NCBI GenBank assembly: GCA_963844635.1
Contig: CAWJPD010000003.1
Span: 620,001 to 684,000, forward strand
DNA length: 64,000 nt
Direction: 5' to 3'
Source of the DNA: JAJPKK01 sp963844635
GTDB lineage: Bacteria; Pseudomonadota; Alphaproteobacteria; Rhizobiales; Xanthobacteraceae
In this document: one piece after another, positions 18,447 through 28,095 of the stretch
How the letters are laid out: the number at the start of each line of letters is the position of its first letter
Position numbering within the stretch: the first letter of the stretch is position 1
Made by a program: the position numbers and the translations under genes
The notes under the pieces: generated by a model
Told to the model about the DNA's origin: nothing
The model's input: only the letters and a program-made list of their open reading frames with translations
Database searches by the model: none

Positions 18447-20840
18447 TCACATCGCCCCAGCGAGTTTCATCTTCAATTCGTCCCAGGCCCCTTGCAGCGG
18501 CTCGAAAGCGAAGTGCACCTGGTGCACCCCGGGACCCATCTCGACGGCGCGGAACAGCACGTTGGCCTTGAGAATTTCTGCCGGATGGCCGTCCACCTCG
18601 GCGCGCCACCATGGGTGCCAAGCGTCGTTTACGACAAGGAAGCCGCCGGTCGGGGCGTCGACCTCAATGTCGACCTCGGTATTTTCATAATTCAGGATGC
18701 GGACATCGCCATCGGCGCCGGGTGAAGCCTCGTTGGTGTCGGCCGCGGCCGGCACCATGGGCGGCGGACGGTCGAGCAACACCACCCGACGCGGGTCGGC
18801 CATGGGCCATCCATCGCGGATCAGTTCGTCAAAATCGACGAGCCGATAATCATGCACCAGCATGACACGGGGCAGGGCGCGGGGGTTTTCGTAGACATAG
18901 GCTTCCTTGGTTCGCGCCAGAAGCGGAAAATCACCGGGCTTGAGGGACTTGTCGATGCGCTCGATGGGCACCCCGGTGACGATGAAGCGCACCCCGCACA
19001 GGTCTGCGAAGGTCGAGCGGTAGGATGGGAACAGCGGGGCGAAGGTGCGCTGGCCCGGTTCCGCGACAGTGTCGCCGACGCCGGTGGCAAGCGCGAAATC
19101 GTGCAGGCGCAGCGGATTGTGACCGAATAAATGATCGAACCCCTGCGCCAGCGCGAGGTCCGGCCAGAAATATGCGATCCCCACGAGTTCGACTCGGTCG
19201 CGGCGGTCCGATCCGAAATCTTCAGCCAGCTTGCGCTTGATCAGCCGCACGGTCTCGTTGCCGGTCTGCGGACGCAGCGCGTCATAACGGGAGGGCGGCA
19301 GGCCGGTCGACTCGTTCGGCGCATTGTTCCAGGCCAGATCGAACACGGTGAAGCTTGCGACGAGCACGGTCGCGGTCAGCGGCCGTGTCAGCGTGATCCG
19401 CCGCGCGACCGCGATAAGCGCGATCGCAGCGGTGGCGAATGCGATGCCGGTCGCGATTGGGAGAACGGCGACAGCGACGGTGTTCACCTTGCGCGCCAGC
19501 ACCGCCGCGATCGCGGCCAGCGCGATCACGATGACAAAATCCAAGGCGTAGGATCGCAGGCGCTGCGGCGCGCTGTCTGACAAAAGCCGATGTACGAGAT
19601 AACCCGTCAGCACGGCGATCAGGAAGCCGACGATGAAGGTCGCATCGGCTGGACGACGAAACATGTCGACCCCCGGCAGCGCGTCATAGATCAGGCGAAA
19701 GATCGGCGTGTACCATCCGAGCGCATAGATCAGCGTCAGAACGAGCGCGGCGGCGAAGAAGCGGATGTCGCGCGCGAACAGCAAGCGGCGGCTGATGCCC
19801 GCGCCGAGGATGAGAATGACCGCAAGGATGCCGCAGTAGATTTCACCCATGTTTTGCGCCAAGCCCAGATAGGAGGGGCCCATCGCCGTCCGCCATGCCT
19901 CGCTTGGGGGTCCCCAGAATTCGACCTTGGGGTCTGCGGCGCCGAACAGGTCTGCGAACGGAAGCATCAGCAGCAGCGCCGGATGCAGCGAGCCGTGCGC
20001 TGCCCGCTCGAAACCGATCGTCGGACGATTGCTGTCGGCGGCGAGCAGCATCGCGAAAACGACGGGCACCACGGCCACGATGACGGCGGTGGCGCCGCAT
20101 GACATGAGCGGGAACATTGCCCGCCTGAGGCGGGCAATTCGTCCTTGCGTATCGACGCACCAACCGATCACGTAGAGGGCGAGTAAATAAAGCCCCAGCA
20201 TGGCCACCTGGTCGCGACCGATGGCCATGAGACCGATCACGGCACCTGCCGCGATCCCGACCGGCCACGACGCCCGCTCAAGGCTGCGCGCGACAAGCCA
20301 CAACGCAATCGGCAGGTAGGAGAGGCTCACAACTTCGCTGGTGTGCTGGAGCCGCGAGGCAGCCGATCCTCCGAACGCAAAGATCAATGCCGCGATCACG
20401 GCACCGCCGGCGTGCCACCCGCGATCGCGGAAGAACATCATCAGCCCAAGGCCGCCGGCAAACAGGTAGGCAAAAGTGACAAGATCGGCTTCGCGGAAAC
20501 TTGGCGCCGCTTCCAGCGTGGCGAGCGCAAGATGCAGCGGCGAGAAGATCAGCGATTGCGGATCGGCGATCTGCGGCCAGCCGGCGAAAAGGTTCGGTGT
20601 CCAGAACGGCGATTGCCCTTGCGCCAGCGACGCTGCCATGAACTGCAGTTCTGGTTGGAATTGTGCTTTCGCGTCCCAGGGAATGGTCACGGCGCCGGAC
20701 GCCCACGGCCATGACAGCACGACGAATCCGACGACATAGAGCAGAAAGGCCATGCGGTAGGAGGGAAGGCAAGGCGAGGCAGAAGACGGGGCGGAGGTCC
20801 AAGAAACCAGCGCCTTGTCGAGGACGGATTGATCCTGCAT
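18447..20840 (-). CDS. YfhO-like multi-pass membrane protein
   Basis: A 797-residue protein from ATG 20840, preceded by GGAAGGA. About twelve hydrophobic helices occupy residues 25-550 (for example AFLLYVVGFVVLSWPWASGAV and LVTFAYLFAGGLGLMMFF). A soluble C-terminal region ends WHPWWRAEVDGHPAEILKANVLFRAVEMGPGVHQVHFAFEP, the signature of the bacterial YfhO family. An aspartate and glutamate occur early in the first loop, as in GT-C glycosyltransferases. YfhO proteins help glycosylate cell-wall polymers in Gram-positives; in proteobacteria the acceptor is unknown. The frame stays open to 21080, but that extension has no signal or homology. Confidence 0.75.
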   Translation of the reverse strand: MQDQSVLDKALVSWTSAPSSASPCLPSYRMAFLLYVVGFVVLSWPWASGAVTIPWDAKAQFQPELQFMAASLAQGQSPFWTPNLFAGWPQIADPQSLIFSPLHLALATLEAAPSFREADLVTFAYLFAGGLGLMMFFRDRGWHAGGAVIAALIFAFGGSAASRLQHTSEVVSLSYLPIALWLVARSLERASWPVGIAAGAVIGLMAIGRDQVAMLGLYLLALYVIGWCVDTQGRIARLRRAMFPLMSCGATAVIVAVVPVVFAMLLAADSNRPTIGFERAAHGSLHPALLLMLPFADLFGAADPKVEFWGPPSEAWRTAMGPSYLGLAQNMGEIYCGILAVILILGAGISRRLLFARDIRFFAAALVLTLIYALGWYTPIFRLIYDALPGVDMFRRPADATFIVGFLIAVLTGYLVHRLLSDSAPQRLRSYALDFVIVIALAAIAAVLARKVNTVAVAVLPIATGIAFATAAIALIAVARRITLTRPLTATVLVASFTVFDLAWNNAPNESTGLPPSRYDALRPQTGNETVRLIKRKLAEDFGSDRRDRVELVGIAYFWPDLALAQGFDHLFGHNPLRLHDFALATGVGDTVAEPGQRTFAPLFPSYRSTFADLCGVRFIVTGVPIERIDKSLKPGDFPLLARTKEAYVYENPRALPRVMLVHDYRLVDFDELIRDGWPMADPRRVVLLDRPPPMVPAAADTNEASPGADGDVRILNYENTEVDIEVDAPTGGFLVVNDAWHPWWRAEVDGHPAEILKANVLFRAVEMGPGVHQVHFAFEPLQGAWDELKMKLAGAM

Positions 20841-21226
20841 CGAACCGTCATCCTTCCATTTCGCTCGGATAGCTCCGTTTCGTTCGGGCGGATCCGTCGG
20901 AGCGAGCCGTCTTTGTATGCGATGGCCGCCCGCCATACAGCCCCGCAATCTCGCTTTGCGACGTAGCGTCACGGCATGATTTTGCACTGCGAAAAGTTGA
21001 CATCGCGGTCGCGCCGTCGAATGGATCGTGTGGGGCGCGGTTCGCGCCCCGACCACGGTACTTTCAAAAAGCAAACACAACGTTCGGCGCCTGTCCCGCC
21101 GATCAATCCGTGGAAGGGGAGAGGAGGCGCCGCCTCGCGTTCGCTCAACTGCTGTCAGGGACGGGCGCTCGTCCGCCCTGCGAACTGACTATGGCTGCGC
21201 AAATCGTGTTCGGAACAGGTGGGTTG

Positions 21227-22365
21227 ATGGACTTTGAGCTGAGCGAGGAGCAGGCAGCGTTTGCCGCGACCGCGCGCGAGTTCGCCCGAGCCGAAATGAT
21301 GCCGCAGGCCGCCTCATGGGACGAGGGCGCGATCTTTCCGATTGATGCGCTCAGGCGTGCGGCTGGCCTCGGCTTCGCGGGCATCTATGTGCGTGAGGAG
21401 GTAGGCGGGACCGCACTCGGGCGCCTCGATGGCACATTGATCTTCGAGGAACTTGCGCAGGGCTGCACGTCCACCGCGGCTTACATCTCCATCCACAATA
21501 TGGTGGCGTGGATGATCGATCGTTTTGGCGATGATGCGCTTCGCCGCCGCCTGCTGCCGCGCCTGTGCAGCATGGAAGATTTCGCGAGCTATTGCCTGAC
21601 CGAGCCGGACGCCGGGTCGGATGCGGCAAGTCTTGCCACGCGGGCCGTACGCGACGGGGAGAATTACGTGCTCAATGGCACCAAGGCATTCATTTCCGGC
21701 GGCGGCGTGTCGGACATCTATCTCGTGATGGTCCGCACCGGCGAGGCGGGTCCGCCCGGCATCTCCTGCATCGCAGTCGAAAAGGGCACGCCGGGACTGG
21801 CTTACGGGGCTCAGGAACGCAAGCTCGGGTGGAAGTCGCAACCTACCGCGATGGTGATATTTGAGAACTGCCGTGTCCCCGGCGCAAACCTCGTCGGAGC
21901 GGAAGGGCACGGGTTCAAGATCGCAATGGCCGGTCTGACGGCGGCAGGCTCAATATTGCGGCGTGCTCGATCGGCGGCGCCCAGTTCTGCCTCGACCGGA
22001 CGCTCGATTACATGCGTTCGCGCCGGCAGTTCGGCCGCCGGATCGCCGATTTTCAGGCGCTTCGTTTTCGCATCGCCGATTTTGCGACTGCGCTCGAAGC
22101 GGCACGCCTGATGGTGCGGCGCGCGGCCACAGCGCTCGACCGCCGCGCGCCCGGGGCTACGTCGCTCGCGGCCATGGCCAAGCGGTTTGCCACCGACGTT
22201 TGCTTCGATGTCGTCAATGGTTGTCTGCAATTGCACGGCGGTTACGGATACCTGCGGGATTATCCGTTCGAGCGGGTGCTGCGCGATGTACGCGTACACC
22301 AGATCCTTGAGGGCACGAACGAGGTGATGCGGCTGATCGTCAGCCGCGACCTGCTGGACCGGTGA
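21227..22365 (+). CDS. Acyl-CoA dehydrogenase, probably isobutyryl-CoA dehydrogenase (frameshifted)
   Basis: Begins MDFELSEEQAAFAATAREFARAEM at ATG 21227, preceded by AGGTGG. The FAD-dependent dehydrogenase motifs follow: YCLTEPDAGSDAASLATRAVRDG, LNGTKAFISGGGVSDIYLVMVRTG and LGWKSQPTAMVIFENCRVP. The frame breaks near 21937, where one G is missing (GGTCT-GACGGC; MAGLDGGRLNIAACSIGGAQ would be expected). It resumes as DYMRSRRQFGRRIADFQALRF, LHGGYGYLRDYPFERVLRDVRVHQILEGTNEVMRLIVSRDLL, ending at 22365. Corrected length is about 380 residues. The neighbours (hydroxyisobutyryl-CoA hydrolase, mmsB) suggest isobutyryl-CoA oxidation in valine degradation. Confidence 0.88.
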
Positions 22366-22369
22366 TGCA

Positions 22370-23447
22370 ATGACGGAGATTTTGTTCGAGCGGCGCGGCC
22401 CCGCCGGTCTCGTCACACTCAATCGGCCGGAAGCGCTCGAACGCCGTGACTCACAGCATGGTTCGTCAGTTGGCGGTTCAACTCGACGAATGGCGAGGCG
22501 ATGCGGCGGTCGAGCGGGTCGTGGTCAGCGCAGCCGGAGGACGCGCATTCTCGGCAGGCGGAGACCTGCGCCATATCTACGAGGCTCGGCGTACCGGCCG
22601 TGAAGAAGATGCGATCGCCTTTTGGCGCGACGAATATGCGCTGAACGCCGCGATCAAGGCCTATCCCAAGCCATATGTCGCGCTCGTCGACGGGCTTGTG
22701 ATGGGTGGTGGGGTCGGAGTGTCCGTTCACGGATCGCATGTGGTTGCCGGTGACCAATTTCGTTTCGCCATGCCGGAGGCCGGCATCGGATTCTTCCCCG
22801 ATGTCGGGGCGACCTGGTTCCTGCCCCGCTTGCCGGGTGAAATCGGCACCTATTGCGCACTCACCGGAGACCGCATGGGAGCGGCGGACGCCGCGGCGAC
22901 AGGCCTCGCCACCCATCGCGTCGCTTCGCCGCGCCTTTCGGCATTGGCCGACGCTTTATGCGCGGTAGGGTCGATCGAGCATATTGTTTCGGATTTTGCA
23001 GAGGCCACGCACCTGGCGGATGACGGCGAGAGGGGCCCGATCACGGCGCATCGCGACGAGATCGACCGGATTTTTGCCGCGAACTCGGTCGAGTTTATAT
23101 TGGCGGAGCTTGATACGGAGGCGCAATCCGAGGACAGCCATGTGGCCGCCAAGACTTGGGCCGCTGCCACGGCTGCCGCGATCCGCGCCAAGGCGCCGCT
23201 CAGTCTCAAGATCGCGCTTGCACAGATGCGACGCGGCCGGGCTTGGCCGTTCGAGGAATGCCTTCGCGCCGAGTTTCGCATTGCTTCGCGCGTTGTCTAT
23301 GGTCACGATTTCTACGAAGGGATCCGTGCCGTGATCGTCGACAAGGACAACCGCCCGCAATGGCGACCTGCGACCCTCGCCGGAGTTGCAGATGCGTTGG
23401 TCGAGCAACATTTCGCGCCGCTTGCCACGGAACTTGCGCTGCCATGA
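22370..23447 (+). CDS. 3-hydroxyisobutyryl-CoA hydrolase-like crotonase (frameshifted)
   Basis: Starts 4 nt after the dehydrogenase: MTEILFERRGPAGLVTLNRPEAL. One extra G at 22439 breaks the frame; without it the reading continues NAVTHSMVRQLAVQLDEW. The crotonase core follows: SAAGGRAFSAGGDLRHIYEA, YPKPYVALVDGLVMGGGVGVSVHGSHVVAGDQFRFAMPEAGIGFFPDVGATWFLPRLPG. This long form with the FFPDVGATWFL pattern and a C-terminal extension (LPLSLKIALAQMRRGR, FREGIRAVIVDKDN-like) is typical of 3-hydroxyisobutyryl-CoA hydrolases rather than enoyl-CoA hydratases. It makes 3-hydroxyisobutyrate, substrate of the mmsB product downstream. Confidence 0.85.
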
Positions 23448-23884
23448 GCGATCCCGTCCATGAGGCAATCGCGGAGGACGATGGAGGCGCGATCGCGCTG
23501 AACGTGCGCGACACCGGCTGGACCAGCCGCCTCGTGATCTACTTGCGTGTCATGGCCACGCTGTCGCTGGCCAAAGGACTCTATCACTGGGCCGAGGTGT
23601 GCGGCTTCATCGGAGAGGAAGGCGGCTTCGAGGCGCATACGACGGCGTGGCAGGCGACCACCGTGTTTTTTTCGATCATCGACCTTGTTGCCGCGGTCGG
23701 TCTTTGGCTGGTGGCGCCGTGGGGCGCTGTGGTGTGGCTCACCGCGACCGTCTCGATGATCGTCATTCACGTGTTCTTCGACGAGGTCTACGGGACGCAG
23801 GCCCTGCTGATCGTGGCCGGCGTGCTCGCGATCACGATCTATCTGGCGCTCGCGGTCCTTGCCGCCCGCGAGCATCCGCGCTGA
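23444..23884 (+). CDS. DUF6163-type four-helix membrane protein
   Basis: A 146-residue protein whose ATG (23444) overlaps the upstream stop by 4 nt (ATGA). Four hydrophobic segments are visible: LVIYLRVMATLSLAKGLYHW, TTVFFSIIDLVAAVGLWLVAPWGAVVWL, TVSMIVIHVFFDEVYG and ALLIVAGVLAITIYLALAVLAA. It resembles a conserved Rhizobiales membrane protein I associate with DUF6163. Function unknown; it is embedded between valine-degradation genes, with 14 nt to mmsB. Confidence 0.7.
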   Translation: MSDPVHEAIAEDDGGAIALNVRDTGWTSRLVIYLRVMATLSLAKGLYHWAEVCGFIGEEGGFEAHTTAWQATTVFFSIIDLVAAVGLWLVAPWGAVVWLTATVSMIVIHVFFDEVYGTQALLIVAGVLAITIYLALAVLAAREHPR

Positions 23885-23898
23885 GAGCCGGAGGATGC

Positions 23899-24786
23899 AT
23901 GAGCGCGATCGCCTTCATAGGGCTTGGCAATATGGGCCTGCCGATGGCCGCCAATCTCGTCAAAGCCGGGCACAAGGTGACGGGCTTTGATGTGGCAGGA
24001 TCGGCAGTCGAAAAATTTGCCGCGGGGGGTGGCGCTGCGGCGGGCTCGGTTGCGGCTGCCGCAAGCGACGCCGATGTCGTGATCACTATGCTGCCTGCCG
24101 GGGAGCATGTGCGCGCGGTCTACTGCGGCCCGGCGGGAGTGCTCACGAATGCGCGACGGGGCGCTTTGCTGATCGAGTTGTCGACCATCGATGTCGCGAC
24201 CGCGCGCGAGATGGCGCGAGAGGCAGAGGCGGCGGGTGTCACCATGGTCGATGCGCCCGTTTCCGGCGGAGTGGCCGGCGCGGCAGCCGCCTCGCTCACC
24301 TTCATGGTCGGCGGCTCCGACGCCGCTTTCGCGCGCGCCCGGCCGATTCTGGAAGCGATGGGCAAGACGATCGTTCACGCCGGCGGACCGGGGACCGGGC
24401 AGGCCGCCAAAATCTGCAACAACCTGATTCTCGCAGTGTCGATGATCGCGGTATCCGAGGCTTTCCTGCTTGCGGAAAAACTGGGTCTGGATGCACAGAA
24501 GTTGTTTGACATTGCTTCCAGGTCTTCCGGTCAGTGCTGGTCATTGACGAGCTACTGTCCGGTCGTGGGTCTGGTCCCATCAGCACCGTCAAACCGCAAC
24601 TATGCGCCCGGCTTCAGCGCGGCGATGATGCTGAAGGACCTGAAGCTCGCGCAGGACGCGGCGCGAGGCGCCAAGGTGGCAACGCCACTCGGTGCCTCTG
24701 CGGCCGAGATTTATGCGCTGTTTGCAAACCACGGCCATTCGGGCAAGGATTTTTCTGGCATAATTGAGTTTCTGCGCGGTGGCTGA
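23899..24786 (+). CDS. mmsB: 3-hydroxyisobutyrate dehydrogenase
   Basis: A 295-residue enzyme that oxidises 3-hydroxyisobutyrate to methylmalonate semialdehyde with NAD+. The Rossmann motif IAFIGLGNMGLPMAANLVKAGH opens it (FIGLGNMG). DAPVSGGVAGAAAASLTFMVGG is the substrate-binding signature and the catalytic Lys lies in GQAAKICNNLILAVSMIAVSEAFLLAEKLG. The C-terminal NYAPGFSAAMMLKDLKLAQDAA is typical. Start ATG 23899 is preceded by GGAGGATGC. It ends a four-gene run (dehydrogenase, hydrolase, DUF6163, mmsB). A separate, more distant paralogue lies at 54738-55557. Confidence 0.94.
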   Translation: MSAIAFIGLGNMGLPMAANLVKAGHKVTGFDVAGSAVEKFAAGGGAAAGSVAAAASDADVVITMLPAGEHVRAVYCGPAGVLTNARRGALLIELSTIDVATAREMAREAEAAGVTMVDAPVSGGVAGAAAASLTFMVGGSDAAFARARPILEAMGKTIVHAGGPGTGQAAKICNNLILAVSMIAVSEAFLLAEKLGLDAQKLFDIASRSSGQCWSLTSYCPVVGLVPSAPSNRNYAPGFSAAMMLKDLKLAQDAARGAKVATPLGASAAEIYALFANHGHSGKDFSGIIEFLRGG

Positions 24787-25284
24787 ACGTCTCCGTATCC
24801 GGTGAGTGGACGCAGCATTCGCCAAAGCGACCAAGACGGCGCCGAAAAGCCTGCGGCCAGATATCGCTTGTCGTGCGATAGACGAACCCGAAATACAGGC
24901 CCCCAACCGGTGTGTGTGTTTCTGGGTTCCGGACCCGATGCTCCACGCCGTCCCGGAATGACGGCGGAGAGCTTTACGGCAGGCTAACCCAGGTCCTTGA
25001 CGGAAGGACTCCGAGCGCGGCACCAACGCGCCACCACCTGCCCTCGGGGAATGTCTGAAACGTTTACGCTCGCTCGCAAGGCACGTTACACGTTACTCAA
25101 GTTGCAAGAACGCAAGGCTGTGGCTTGGTATCGGCCCGATGAACGAACTAACCAATATTGGGGTTGGTCCATAAACCTGCTCTTCATCGTGTTGTTTAAG
25201 CGGACTTTAGAGCGTTTGCGCTAACGTGCAATCCGACGGTCGGAAACAGGGTCCTCCGTCGAAAATAATTTGAAAGGCGCAAAC
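24787..25284. other. Intergenic region upstream of ldtR
   Basis: About 500 bases with no convincing gene. A direct repeat ACGTTACACGTTAC occurs at 25083-25096 in the region where the ldtR promoter or operator should lie. A 75-codon frame ending at 25224 has weak support only. Confidence 0.5.
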
Positions 25285-25797
25285 ATGAAGGCAGTCACCA
25301 AGGCAGCCGATTCCGCGGAACGCGATCAGCGTTTCGAGCATGTTCGGCCCCTTTATCTGGAATTGCTCACCCTGGTGGAGCGGTTGCACCGCCGGTTGCT
25401 TGACGTCATCAAGGACGAATTCGATCGTCGCGGCCGCGCCGACATCAACTCGGTGCAGGCGCTCCTGCTCTATAACATTGGCGACAGGGAGTTGACCGCC
25501 GGCGAGTTGCGCAGCCGTGGCTATTATCTCGGTTCGAACGTGTCCTACAACCTGAAAAAGCTCGTCGAAATAGGCTTTCTCGATCACCAGCGCTCGCGGG
25601 TCGATCGTCGTTCCGTGCGGATCAAGCTCACAGAAAAGGGCCGCGACGTGCGCGCCATCGTCGAGGCGCTTTATCAGAAACACGTGCGAACGGTGGAGCA
25701 ACTGGGGGGCATCAACTCGGAAGAGTTCACCACTTTGAACAAAGCCCTTCATAGGCTTGAACGCTTCTGGACCGACCAGATTCTCTATCGGCTGTGA
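25285..25797 (+). CDS. ldtR: MarR-family regulator, LdtR type
   Basis: A 170-residue winged-helix regulator from ATG 25285, preceded by GAAAGGCGC. The DNA-binding core reads LLLYNIGDRELTAGELRSRGYYLGSNVSYNLKKLVEIGFLDHQRSRVDRRSVRIKLTEKG, with the recognition helix around GSNVSYNLKKLVEIG and the wing around DRRSVRIK. N-terminal (RPLYLELLTLVERLHRRLLDVIKDEF) and C-terminal helices form the dimer interface. The pattern matches the Rhizobiales LdtR group, which in relatives controls L,D-transpeptidase and envelope stress genes. Target genes here are not identified. Confidence 0.85.
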   Translation: MKAVTKAADSAERDQRFEHVRPLYLELLTLVERLHRRLLDVIKDEFDRRGRADINSVQALLLYNIGDRELTAGELRSRGYYLGSNVSYNLKKLVEIGFLDHQRSRVDRRSVRIKLTEKGRDVRAIVEALYQKHVRTVEQLGGINSEEFTTLNKALHRLERFWTDQILYRL

Positions 25798-25916
25798 ATC
25801 GCCGATGCGCGGGGCGGCGCGCGTGGTTGTCACTTCGGCGAGGCGATGGGTTTCGCTGCGCCAGCCGCGCCCTGCGTGTGTGACGGGCTTTCATGCGGAC
25901 GTGATAGAATCGGCGA

Positions 25917-26111
25917 ATGACAACCAATTCGACGCGGTCTCATCGAGAGATCTATTTCGAGATTACGCGAATCGGCGGTTCTGCGAAGGTTGCCGCCATT
26001 GACGGCGCGACCGGCGTAGAAGCCTGCGTGGCCGGGCCGGCGCACGCCGAAGGCGAACTCAGACGCTTGGCTCTCGCCAGATTGGAAGCTCTGATCGCGA
26101 AAGAACCCTGA
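25917..26111 (+). CDS. Small conserved protein, DUF6898-like
   Basis: A 64-residue protein: MTTNSTRSHREIYFEITRIGGSAKVAAIDGATGVEACVAGPAHAEGELRRLALARLEALIAKEP. The central REIYFEITRIGGSAKVAAIDGATGVE pattern resembles a short Rhizobiales family I know as DUF6898. The ribosome site is modest. No transmembrane segment. Function unknown. Confidence 0.6.
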   Translation: MTTNSTRSHREIYFEITRIGGSAKVAAIDGATGVEACVAGPAHAEGELRRLALARLEALIAKEP

Positions 26112-26446
26112 ACAACAGGCGTGGCCGCCGCAATCCGGCGGATCATTTTCCGAACGCCGCAGTTTCTGAAAATTCAATTAACGTCAAGTTGCTTTTCGTC
26201 AAATCCAATTCCGTACCAAAGCTGGCCGGCGGTCAACTCAACAATTGCGGCGGGTTTCGCCGGCTGATCAACATCATTTTCTCGGTCTCCTCGCGGTTTG
26301 CCGTCCGCAGCCGCTCCAGTTGCTCACGGCACCGCGCGTTTGGAGAAAACCGAGCGGCCCAACCGGGACATGGAACCGCACCCCGCCCACTACGTTCTAG
26401 TGCCAGACACAATTCACGATGTGCGAACGAAAAAACGGAGGTTAAA
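26112..26446. other. Intergenic region before the small membrane peptide gene
   Basis: About 335 bases, AT-richer at 26160-26290. No gene or clear structure was recognised. It should contain the promoter for the small-protein cluster that follows. Confidence 0.45.
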
Positions 26447-26533
26447 ATGGGTTTTGGCCGAGGCGTGCTGCTGTGGCTGTTGGGGATCCCCATTCCGATC
26501 ATCATCCTTCTGGCGCTGTTCTGGCACCACTGA
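26447..26533 (+). CDS. 28-residue membrane peptide
   Basis: MGFGRGVLLWLLGIPIPIIILLALFWHH, a single hydrophobic helix with a charged N-terminus and two C-terminal histidines. A near-perfect ribosome site, ACGGAGG, lies 6 nt before the ATG. Nothing else in the frame upstream looks coding. Short peptides of this type are widespread in Rhizobiales. It precedes two stress-type envelope genes at 26706 and 27224. Function unknown. Confidence 0.72.
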   Translation: MGFGRGVLLWLLGIPIPIIILLALFWHH

Positions 26534-26705
26534 CACGACGTGGCCCATTTACGGACTGCCCGTTAACGTATGGCCGGGTAGGAGCAAGGACCGGTTCCCA
26601 TGATGCGGTAGTTGGCGATCAACAGACGAGAGCGGGCGTTCTGGCGTCCGCGCTCGCATTGACGTGATTCGGGCCTGCGATCGACGAAGTGGAAGGAAGG
26701 CAAAA

Positions 26706-27188
26706 ATGGAAAACCGTATCCGTTCACAATCGAAGCCGTCCGCCGGCGGCGGGGCTTACGCGAAGGACAACGGACATGCAGGCCCCACCAGGCCCCATGA
26801 CGACGCGGTCGCCGAGGCTGCCACCGGCGCGGTGGAAGCGACGGTGTCCGAGATTGAGTTTTTGCGCGCCGACATGAACGGCCTGCGTGACACGTTGGCG
26901 GATTTCATCTCGCATGCCAGCAGGGAAGCAGCAGAATCCGCCCGCGATGCGGCCGTCGATTTCGCCGGCCAAGTGAGCGGCGCCGCGGCCAGCGTCGCCG
27001 GCCAAGTCAGCGGGATAGCCGGCGAGATCGCCGGCAGGGGCGCCGAGATGGCTGCCGCCGCCTCGAACCAGGCCAAGACCATCGCGTCGGAGATCGAAGG
27101 CATTGCGCGCCGCAATCCGATTGGCGCGATGGCCGGCGCGTTGCTGATTGGCGTGCTGATCGGGCTGGCCGGCCGCAAGAGGGTGTGA
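26706..27188 (+). CDS. DUF883 (ElaB/YqjD-like) membrane-anchored protein
   Basis: A 160-residue protein from ATG 26706, preceded by GGAAGGAAGG. Its centre is an amphipathic, alanine-rich helical stretch (SHASREAAESARDAAVDFAGQVSGAAASVAGQVSG), and it ends in the family's C-terminal anchor EGIARRNPIGAMAGALLIGVLIGLAGRKRV. E. coli relatives bind ribosomes and the membrane in stationary phase. The following gene is its usual partner type. Confidence 0.85.
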   Translation: MENRIRSQSKPSAGGGAYAKDNGHAGPTRPHDDAVAEAATGAVEATVSEIEFLRADMNGLRDTLADFISHASREAAESARDAAVDFAGQVSGAAASVAGQVSGIAGEIAGRGAEMAAAASNQAKTIASEIEGIARRNPIGAMAGALLIGVLIGLAGRKRV

Positions 27189-27223
27189 GAGGGTGTGAGA
27201 GGTCCTGGTCGAACCCATCCGCA

Positions 27224-27982
27224 ATGCTGTTCAAGATTCTCAAGCTGTTCGGGATCGACGTCCCGGCGAAGATCGAGGCCGTAAAGGCCGATCTCGAGCA
27301 GCGCATTGACGAGGCGACCGGCCATGTCAAAGAGGTGGCGCAGCAGGCGGCGATCATCGCCGTCCTGTCGGCACTCGCAGCCGTTACCGCTGTTTGTGCC
27401 CTCGGGATCGGTCTGCTCGCGCTTTATTGGTGGACCGCCGAAAATTACGGTCCCTATGCTGGTCTCGGCGTGGTCAGCGGTTTTCTCGTCATTGTCGCGG
27501 TTACCCTTGCCGTCGTTGTCGCTCGCAAGGGCAAGGAGTTGACAGGCGAAAGACCTGTTTCATTGTCCGATCAAAGTGCGATGGTTGGCGGAGTCGGCTC
27601 TACAGATGGCGCCGAATTCGGCGCCGGTGTTGGCGCTCCTGTGAGGGAAACGATTGCGCCCGCGTCGATGGCCTCCGCGGTCCCGCCATCAGCTCCGGTC
27701 CGCGACCGGACCTGGCCGGCCGCGCCAGCCGACGCCTCCGCGAATGAGCTCGCAGAGCCCCTTGCCTTCATGCTCTCGAAATTCGTGAACTACCCCAGTG
27801 TCGGAGACCCCGTCGTCGACGAGATGCTCAGCAACCTTCGCGTCGCCGCGCGGGGCGCGACCAGCGAGGCGATCGAGCGCGCTGCCGACGTAGTGAAGGG
27901 CGGCGATCGCGCCCAACTCGCGCTCATACTGGGCAGCGCCGTTCTGATCGGATGGCTTCTTGGAAATCAGTCGCAGCGTTGA
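27224..27982 (+). CDS. Phage-holin-like/YqjE-type membrane protein
   Basis: A 252-residue protein from ATG 27224. It starts MLFKILKLFGIDVPAKIEAVKADLEQRIDEATGHVKEVAQQAA, an amphipathic region, followed by two transmembrane helices (IIAVLSALAAVTAVCALGIGLLALYWW and GPYAGLGVVSGFLVIVAVTLAVVVA). The middle is a low-complexity linker. A conserved C-terminal helix and last hydrophobic segment LALILGSAVLIGWLLGNQ follow. The arrangement with the DUF883 gene 35 nt upstream mirrors the E. coli yqjD–yqjE pair. A duplicated GGGTGTGAGA sits between them. Confidence 0.75.
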   Translation: MLFKILKLFGIDVPAKIEAVKADLEQRIDEATGHVKEVAQQAAIIAVLSALAAVTAVCALGIGLLALYWWTAENYGPYAGLGVVSGFLVIVAVTLAVVVARKGKELTGERPVSLSDQSAMVGGVGSTDGAEFGAGVGAPVRETIAPASMASAVPPSAPVRDRTWPAAPADASANELAEPLAFMLSKFVNYPSVGDPVVDEMLSNLRVAARGATSEAIERAADVVKGGDRAQLALILGSAVLIGWLLGNQSQR

Positions 27983-28095
27983 GCTGGCAGTGGGTGCACG
28001 CGCGAAGAGTGTCGCGCTCGGCGATCACAGCCGGCAAAGGCGATAGATAAAAGATGCTGGGGAGCGGAGGCGGTCAGATCAGGAGCGAGCAAGAG

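Noticed and set aside
24997..25224. 75-codon frame before ldtR
   Set aside because: A hydrophobic patch is present but there is no good start site or family resemblance; more likely regulatory DNA.
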